A stretch of DNA of 10,605 bases from Gammaproteobacteria bacterium (GTDB taxonomy: Bacteria > Pseudomonadota > Gammaproteobacteria > SZUA-229), in NCBI GenBank assembly GCA_029880105.1, contig JAOUPA010000059.1, positions 1-10,605 of the forward strand, read 5' to 3'. Shown here one piece after another: positions 7,272-10,605 of the stretch. Numbering within the stretch: position 1 is the stretch's first letter; each line of letters starts with the position of its first letter. The notes below the pieces were generated by a model, which ran no database searches, was not told where the DNA came from, and was given only the letters and a program-made list of their open reading frames with translations. A program made the position numbers and the translations under genes.

Positions 7272-8591
7272 ATGATAAAAAATTATCGGCTTTGCATGGA
7301 TAACGAACTAATAAAAATAATCAGCGCAGGCACACCCATCTTCCATGAAGGTGCACCCGGTGACTGTGCCTATATTATTCAGAGTGGTGAAGTCGAAGTT
7401 TCCATGCTGATCAATGGCAGCAACGTAGCTTTTGCCGTACTGGAAAAGGGTGAACTGTTCGGCGAAATGGCGCTCATTGATAACAGCTTCCGTTCCGCTA
7501 CAGCGATTGCCAGAACCGATGTCGAATTGCTGGCCATCTCGCGTGATTACATCGAACAGAAAATTGAACTCTCCGATCCAACTGTGCGTATGCTGCTACA
7601 GGTGGTGCTGGAGCGCTACCGCGATGTCCATGCCAGGCTGCACGATGTCTCGGAAAGCCTGAGAGAACATGAAAGCACAACAGCGACCAGCACCATTGGT
7701 AGCTTCTTTAACCAGTACCTGAAACTCTCCAGCAAACTGGCCTCAGCGATTACCAGCAGGCATGCACACAGCAACCCGTCAGACAAGGTCGTTGCCGACC
7801 TGGCCTCTACCAGCAACAGCATTATCAAAGAAATTAACCTGAAGAATGCACTCGACAATAACGAGTTCGAACTTTTCTACCAGCCCATCGTCAATATTCC
7901 TGAAGGCACCATCGCCGGCTGTGAGGCACTGATTCGCTGGAACAGTCCAACGCTGGGTTTTACCCCACCGGATGAATTTATTGGCCTTGCCGAAAAAACC
8001 GGCCTGATTATTCCCATCGGCCAGTGGATCACCGCCGAGGCCTGCCGTGCTGCCAGCGAGTTCAGGAAACACCGCGATATATATATGAGCATCAACCTGT
8101 CGACCCGGCAATTTGAATCGGACTCATTTATGAATGACATCGAAAATGCTGCTAAAGCCGCCGGCCTGAACAGCGATTGCATCAAACTTGAAATTACCGA
8201 AAGCATACTGATGTCCAACCCGGAGCTGGCCGAATCGTGCCTGAATAAATTAAAGGCCGCCGGTTTCAGCATCGCGATTGACGACTTCGGCACCGGCTAT
8301 TCGAGCTTCAGTTACCTGCACCGCTTCCCCATCGACACGCTAAAAATTGACCGCTCCTTCGTCAACGCCATGTTCAGCAATGAACGCAGCAAGGAGATCG
8401 TGCGCACGCTGTCACTGCTGGCAAAAAACCTGAATATGAAAACCATTGCTGAAGGCATCGAAGAAAAAAATGAAAGCCAGCAACTGGATACTTTCGGCTG
8501 CGATTACGGACAGGGCTACAGATACTCAAAACCTGTACCTAAAGATCAGTTTCTTGCTTTACTCAAACACAAGTCACTGCCGGCGACTTGA
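7272..8591 (+). CDS. Cyclic-nucleotide-binding + EAL c-di-GMP phosphodiesterase
   Basis: Soluble two-domain signalling protein of 439 residues. Residues about 15-115 form a cNMP-binding beta-barrel whose phosphate-binding cassette, GELFGEMALIDNSFRSATA (60-78), keeps the Glu (E65) and Arg (R74) that contact the cyclic phosphate in CRP/PKA-type domains. A helical linker (about 110-190) leads to an EAL domain (about 191-435). The catalytic set looks complete: E218-A-L-x-R, N275, E307 in KLEITES, D337-D338 in DDFGTGYSS, K358 in LKIDRSF, E394 in AEGIEE and Q414 in DYGQGY. It should therefore hydrolyse c-di-GMP to pGpG, probably gated by a cyclic nucleotide. There is no GGDEF domain, membrane segment or DNA-binding helix. 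Start choice between ATG 7272 and ATG 7296 is uncertain, since neither has a clear Shine-Dalgarno. It lies 54 bp after the kdsB-like gene; a functional link is not evident. Confidence 0.92.
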   Translation: MIKNYRLCMDNELIKIISAGTPIFHEGAPGDCAYIIQSGEVEVSMLINGSNVAFAVLEKGELFGEMALIDNSFRSATAIARTDVELLAISRDYIEQKIELSDPTVRMLLQVVLERYRDVHARLHDVSESLREHESTTATSTIGSFFNQYLKLSSKLASAITSRHAHSNPSDKVVADLASTSNSIIKEINLKNALDNNEFELFYQPIVNIPEGTIAGCEALIRWNSPTLGFTPPDEFIGLAEKTGLIIPIGQWITAEACRAASEFRKHRDIYMSINLSTRQFESDSFMNDIENAAKAAGLNSDCIKLEITESILMSNPELAESCLNKLKAAGFSIAIDDFGTGYSSFSYLHRFPIDTLKIDRSFVNAMFSNERSKEIVRTLSLLAKNLNMKTIAEGIEEKNESQQLDTFGCDYGQGYRYSKPVPKDQFLALLKHKSLPAT

Positions 8592-8612
8592 TAAGTCAGC
8601 TGTTGGGTTTTA

Positions 8613-8627
8613 TTAGAAACATTCTAA
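8613..8627. promoter_or_regulatory. Short perfect dyad upstream of the orphan gene
   Basis: TTAGAA-ACA-TTCTAA is a perfect 6-bp inverted repeat with a 3-base spacer, 21 bases after the CNB-EAL stop. A second, looser dyad (CAATA, six bases, TATTG) lies near 8673-8688. These could be operators or a weak hairpin. There is no G/C-rich stem with a T-run, so a Rho-independent terminator is not supported. Confidence 0.25.
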
Positions 8628-8734
8628 CCAGCCTACACGCTAATAAATAGTTTTTCACTTAACAAAATATTGCAATACAAGTATATTGGTTTGTGTACAG
8701 CTTGCTGGCAACATATGAATAACTAAAATACATA

Positions 8735-8745
8735 AAGGGAAGGGA
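8735..8745 (+). promoter_or_regulatory. Strong ribosome binding site of the orphan gene
   Basis: A purine run AAGGGAAGGGA ends 6 bases before ATG 8752. It is the clearest Shine-Dalgarno in the plus-strand genes of this window and supports this ORF being translated from that ATG. Confidence 0.65.
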
Positions 8746-8751
8746 AATATA

Positions 8752-9852
8752 ATGAAAAAAAAGAATGCTATTTACAAGGAATATAACTCTGAAAAAAAAT
8801 CCCCAGAAGAGATACAGGCCATTAAGTCTGCCTTTAATAAGATAGAGGAAGCTTTTAAGCCTATAATCAAAGCACGAATAGACACAAAACACAAAACTCT
8901 CAAATCATTAATTAAGGCAACACGCGATATTCTGGAAGAAGAACGAGAGGATCGAATAAAACAATCGGAGGTAATTGCAAAAACGGTACAGAAAAATGCA
9001 ACCCTCATCAATACAATCGCAGAAAACATGCCGGGATTTCCCGAAAAATACCTCTCACGTACCATGCCTTGCTTCCCACTAACCATCGACTGCATACGAA
9101 AAAACAAGGACGTCATGGATAACTTACTCGGCTTCCGTGACATCAGACCTCTTGACAATTGCAGATCCCCTTACCCTCGCATAGTAACTGCACCTGATAT
9201 TGTGGGACCTCGCAGTTTCTGTACGATAACCGGTGAGAATCTTGGTAATGTCAGAGGAAATATTGTATATCGTTTTGACTCACCTGAAGGCACCGAAATA
9301 AATCTGGATGACATCAGAAACTGGGATAATAACTCGATAACCCTTCGTATTCCGGATGCCACACCTGCTGGTGTACCCCTTGATGCACAAGGCCAGATAA
9401 TTGTAACTTTGCCTGCATATACGGGATTAAACGGTGATTTGTGCCAACGCGCGGCATCCATTCGTGCAGCATACGATACACCACGCAACTTATTATTTTG
9501 CGTAGCCTATCTCACCGAACCTGTTTCCTATGACCTGCCATTTACCATTCATAGCAGACAACATACCCTTATCAGCTCTGTAGTGCCTGAACGTGCTAGA
9601 CCTGTGTTATTCACGCTGTTTAATGCAGGTGACACAAATGTAACTGTTTCGTCATATCACACTATTGATATAGACACTCCTCCAAAAATAGAGGTAATTG
9701 GCACCCCCTATTTTACAGACAATCACGAAAGAGCCATCGATGTTACAGTGGTTGATGACTTTTACTCTGGATACACTATAAGAGCACATTTTGCAATTGA
9801 ACAACCTTTAAACGACCCAATTCCGCAAGGCTGGACTGACCCAAATGCGTAA
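8752..9852 (+). CDS. Uncharacterised protein: helical N-terminus plus IPT/TIG-like beta domain
   Basis: I do not recognise the full 366-residue protein. Residues 1-95 are highly charged, rich in Lys and Glu, and look helical, possibly coiled coil (for example ATRDILEEEREDRIKQSE). There is no signal peptide or membrane segment, so it is predicted cytoplasmic unless exported by another route. Residues 95-140 carry PGFPEKYLSR and two cysteines. Residues about 143-221 resemble an IPT/TIG immunoglobulin-like fold: FCTITGENLGNVRGNIVY, then WDNNSITLRIPD, in the order of the usual 'tITGxnFG...W.ddsItv.vP' pattern. Residues 245-350 look beta-rich and could form a second Ig-like unit. Six cysteines (107, 114, 137, 157, 231, 250) are present. 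Base composition is visibly more A/T-rich than the flanking genes, and the gene stands alone against a repeat block, which fits acquired or fast-evolving accessory DNA. That it is a gene is well supported; its function is unknown. Confidence 0.75.
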   Translation: MKKKNAIYKEYNSEKKSPEEIQAIKSAFNKIEEAFKPIIKARIDTKHKTLKSLIKATRDILEEEREDRIKQSEVIAKTVQKNATLINTIAENMPGFPEKYLSRTMPCFPLTIDCIRKNKDVMDNLLGFRDIRPLDNCRSPYPRIVTAPDIVGPRSFCTITGENLGNVRGNIVYRFDSPEGTEINLDDIRNWDNNSITLRIPDATPAGVPLDAQGQIIVTLPAYTGLNGDLCQRAASIRAAYDTPRNLLFCVAYLTEPVSYDLPFTIHSRQHTLISSVVPERARPVLFTLFNAGDTNVTVSSYHTIDIDTPPKIEVIGTPYFTDNHERAIDVTVVDDFYSGYTIRAHFAIEQPLNDPIPQGWTDPNA

Positions 9853-9857
9853 GCGCT

Positions 9858-9889
9858 GTAGGGCGCAATAAATGAAATGCATTACGCCG
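9858..9889 (+). repeat. REP-like palindrome A1 (GTAG head)
   Basis: Starts 5 bases after the orphan gene stop. A GTAG tetranucleotide is followed by an imperfect hairpin: GGCGCAAT pairs with ATTACGCC with one mismatch. GTAG-headed hairpins are the hallmark of REP sequences mobilised by RAYT (TnpA-REP) transposases. It pairs with an inverted copy at 9908-9939. Confidence 0.75.
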
Positions 9890-9907
9890 TATACTTTACC
9901 TTTCCTT

Positions 9908-9939
9908 CGGCGCAATGCGCCATGCTTATTGCGCCCTAC
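9908..9939 (-). repeat. REP-like palindrome A2, inverted partner of A1
   Basis: Read on the minus strand, this is GTAG plus a hairpin with a perfect 8-bp stem (GGCGCAAT/ATTGCGCC). It matches A1 at 24 of 32 positions, with differences concentrated in the loop. The two copies have their GTAG heads outward and an 18-base spacer, a BIME-like arrangement. The paired structure may stabilise the 3' end of the orphan gene transcript. Confidence 0.75.
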
Positions 9940-9984
9940 ATAATTCTTTGCATTTCCGTTTTTACAATCCCCTTTTACAGCACG

Positions 9985-10013
9985 GTAGGATGCAGGAAGA
10001 ATGAACTGCATCG
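9985..10013 (+). repeat. REP-like palindrome B1 (second REP type)
   Basis: GTAG followed by GATGCAG, a 10-base loop and CTGCATC, a perfect 7-bp stem. The head matches A1 but the stem sequence differs, so it belongs to another REP subfamily. It pairs with the inverted unit at 10035-10065. Confidence 0.7.
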
Positions 10014-10034
10014 TTCGCGTTCTTTTCCTCGACA

Positions 10035-10065
10035 GATGCGGTTCGCAAGCTCACCAGCATCCTAC
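10035..10065 (-). repeat. REP-like palindrome B2, inverted partner of B1
   Basis: On the minus strand it reads GTAG, then GATGC, an inner GGT/ACC pairing and GCATC. Its head faces outward relative to B1, separated by 21 bases. This makes a second BIME-like pair within about 130 bp of the first. Confidence 0.7.
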
Positions 10066-10101
10066 ATCGACTCTTTATAATCTTGGTGTTTTTATTCCAC
10101 T

Positions 10102-10242
10102 TTTACAGCTTACCGAATTCTGTAACTTTGATAGCGCAAATCAGGCAGGACGCCTGATTTAGTTTCGCGAGCGGGATTGCGAGTCGAAACATGCGCGTTA
10201 GCAAAGTTACAGGATTCGGGCATGCGCAGCATAAGCTGTAAA
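10102..10242. repeat. Nested cloverleaf-like inverted-repeat element (MITE-like)
   Basis: The outer arms TTTACAGCTTA (10102-10112) and TAAGCTGTAAA (10232-10242) are a perfect 11-bp inverted repeat. Directly inside, 10113-10130 and 10202-10219 pair over 18 bases with one G/T wobble position. The right side carries a 12-base insertion (10220-10231) between the two arms. Within the enclosed part there are two further hairpins: AAATCAGGC/GCCTGATTT (10138-10160, 9 bp, 5-base loop) and GTTTCG/CGAAAC (10162-10190). It has no ORF of note. It could be a non-autonomous mobile element or a structured RNA; I saw no target-site duplication that proves transposition. Confidence 0.65.
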
Positions 10243-10258
10243 GGGACGGCATTTTTCT

Positions 10259-10294
10259 GGTTACTCTTTTGTTGCTGATGACAAAAGAGTAACC
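10259..10294. repeat. Perfect 14-bp stem hairpin
   Basis: GGTTACTCTTTTGT and ACAAAAGAGTAACC form a perfect 14-bp inverted repeat around an 8-base loop. A second stem, CCGCGC/GCGCGG (10294-10311), abuts it. Similar 'GGTTACTTTTTGTC...ACAAAAAGTAACC' hairpins recur in intergenic DNA of many proteobacteria (recalled, not searched). No T-run follows the stem on either strand, so a canonical intrinsic terminator is not supported, although it may still act on transcripts from the convergent flanking genes. Confidence 0.65.
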
Positions 10295-10358
10295 CGCGCC
10301 AGCAAGCGCGGAAAAGTCAGTTATGGATTAGCACGGCAAGGCAGCAAACAGAACAAAG

Positions 10359-10387
10359 CAAGATCTTTCGCATACGCTCAAGATGAC
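10359..10387 (-). repeat. Possible degenerate intergenic repeat
   Basis: On the minus strand this reads GTCATCTTGAGCGTATGCG followed by AAAGATCTTG. It resembles a widespread intergenic motif of the form GTCATCCTGAGCG...GGATC that I recall from many bacterial genomes. ATCTT/AAGAT give a weak 5-bp stem. Only one copy is visible here. Confidence 0.35.
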
Positions 10388-10424
10388 AAAACTCATTCCA
10401 GATGAATTTGTCGTTCCAGACAAT

Positions 10425-10605
10425 TTAGTCACCCCACTTCGGCTGCAACTCATGCTCAACGCCTAGCTGATCTAAAATTTTCGCGACAACAAAATCAACC
10501 AGGTCATCAACCGACTTCGGCTGGTTATAAAAACCGGGATTGGCATCAACAATCACCGCATCCATGCGCGAGAGCTTGAGCATATTTTCCAGGTGGATAT
10601 CCGAA
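10425..10605 (-). CDS. ubiX: UbiX-type flavin prenyltransferase, C-terminal part
   Basis: The minus-strand frame ends at the TAA of 10425-10427 and stays open to the window edge, giving the last 59 residues. IHLENMLKLSR, then NPGFYNQPKSVDDLVDFVV, then KILDQLGVEHEL and the final PKWGD follow the C-terminal order of UbiX/Pad1 proteins, whose typical version is 'HLENM..L...GA.I.PANPGFY..P.s..DLVDF.V.r.LDQLG'. UbiX prenylates FMN with dimethylallyl phosphate to make the cofactor of UbiD decarboxylases, used in ubiquinone synthesis. The N-terminal, FMN-binding part (about 130-140 residues) lies outside. The reading VIVDANPGFY has Asp where many homologues have Pro, so a paralogue is possible. It is convergent with the orphan gene. 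Confidence 0.85.
   Translation of the reverse strand, partial: SDIHLENMLKLSRMDAVIVDANPGFYNQPKSVDDLVDFVVAKILDQLGVEHELQPKWGD

Larger units (their letters stand above)
9853..10424. other. Repeat-packed non-coding region between two convergent genes
   Basis: This 572-bp interval separates the orphan gene from the UbiX-type gene and holds no convincing ORF. It is filled in order by REP pair A, REP pair B, the nested inverted-repeat element, a 14-bp hairpin with an adjoining 6-bp stem, and a degenerate repeat. TTCCAGA recurs at 10396 and 10414. Several unrelated repeat families in one convergent intergenic gap suggest a tolerant landing site. Confidence 0.7.

Noticed and set aside
8752..8835. Signal peptide on the orphan protein
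   Set aside because: The Lys-rich start is followed by charged residues with no hydrophobic core.
9877..10080. 67-codon open frame on the plus strand across the REP pairs
   Set aside because: It runs through palindromic REP units, has no Shine-Dalgarno, and its translation shows no protein-like pattern.
9858..10242. CRISPR array or insertion sequence
   Set aside because: The repeats are inverted palindromes of different sequence without regular direct-repeat spacing, and there is no transposase frame.
10259..10311. Intrinsic terminator at the 14-bp hairpin and the adjoining G/C-rich stem
   Set aside because: Neither strand has a T-run after the stem, so it is listed as a repeat or hairpin only.

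Overview
The window looks like chromosomal DNA from a Gram-negative, free-living proteobacterium, most likely a gammaproteobacterium. The basis is a CMP-KDO synthetase-like gene (LPS inner core), a MoxR/DUF58/TgpA operon, a cyclic-nucleotide-binding/EAL signalling protein, a UbiX-type gene and GTAG-headed REP palindromes. I cannot name a genus from sequence alone.

Layout. (1) Positions 1-2438, plus strand: the 3' end of a nucleotide-sugar operon. It holds a LegB-like NAD-dependent 4,6-dehydratase truncated by the window edge, a short sugar-1-phosphate nucleotidyltransferase, and an RMD/RmlD-like SDR 4-reductase or epimerase that starts on a GTG overlapping the preceding stop. Together they could activate a sugar phosphate, make the 4-keto-6-deoxy sugar and reduce it, for O-antigen, capsule or protein glycosylation. 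(2) Positions 2456-6367, minus strand: a tightly packed operon moxR -> DUF58 -> tgpA, ending 17 bp from the sugar operon in a convergent arrangement. It encodes an AAA+ chaperone-like ATPase, a membrane-anchored DUF58 protein and a membrane transglutaminase-like protein. (3) A 118-bp divergent promoter region, then a kdsB-like gene (6486-7217) and a cNMP-binding + EAL c-di-GMP phosphodiesterase (7272-8591), plus strand. (4) An A/T-richer orphan gene (8752-9852) for a predicted cytoplasmic protein with a helical N-terminus and an IPT/TIG-like beta domain; I do not recognise the full protein. (5) Positions 9853-10424: a repeat-packed non-coding stretch with two REP inverted pairs of different sequence, a nested cloverleaf-like inverted repeat of about 140 bp, a perfect 14-bp hairpin and smaller dyads. 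(6) Positions 10425-10605, minus strand: the C-terminal 59 residues of a UbiX-type flavin prenyltransferase, cut by the window edge.

Most genes are recognisable housekeeping or envelope functions. The parts that deserve a second look are the orphan IPT/TIG-like protein, the composite repeat block beside it, and the CNB-EAL fusion. I see no CRISPR array, tRNA, rRNA, transposase or clear defence system.
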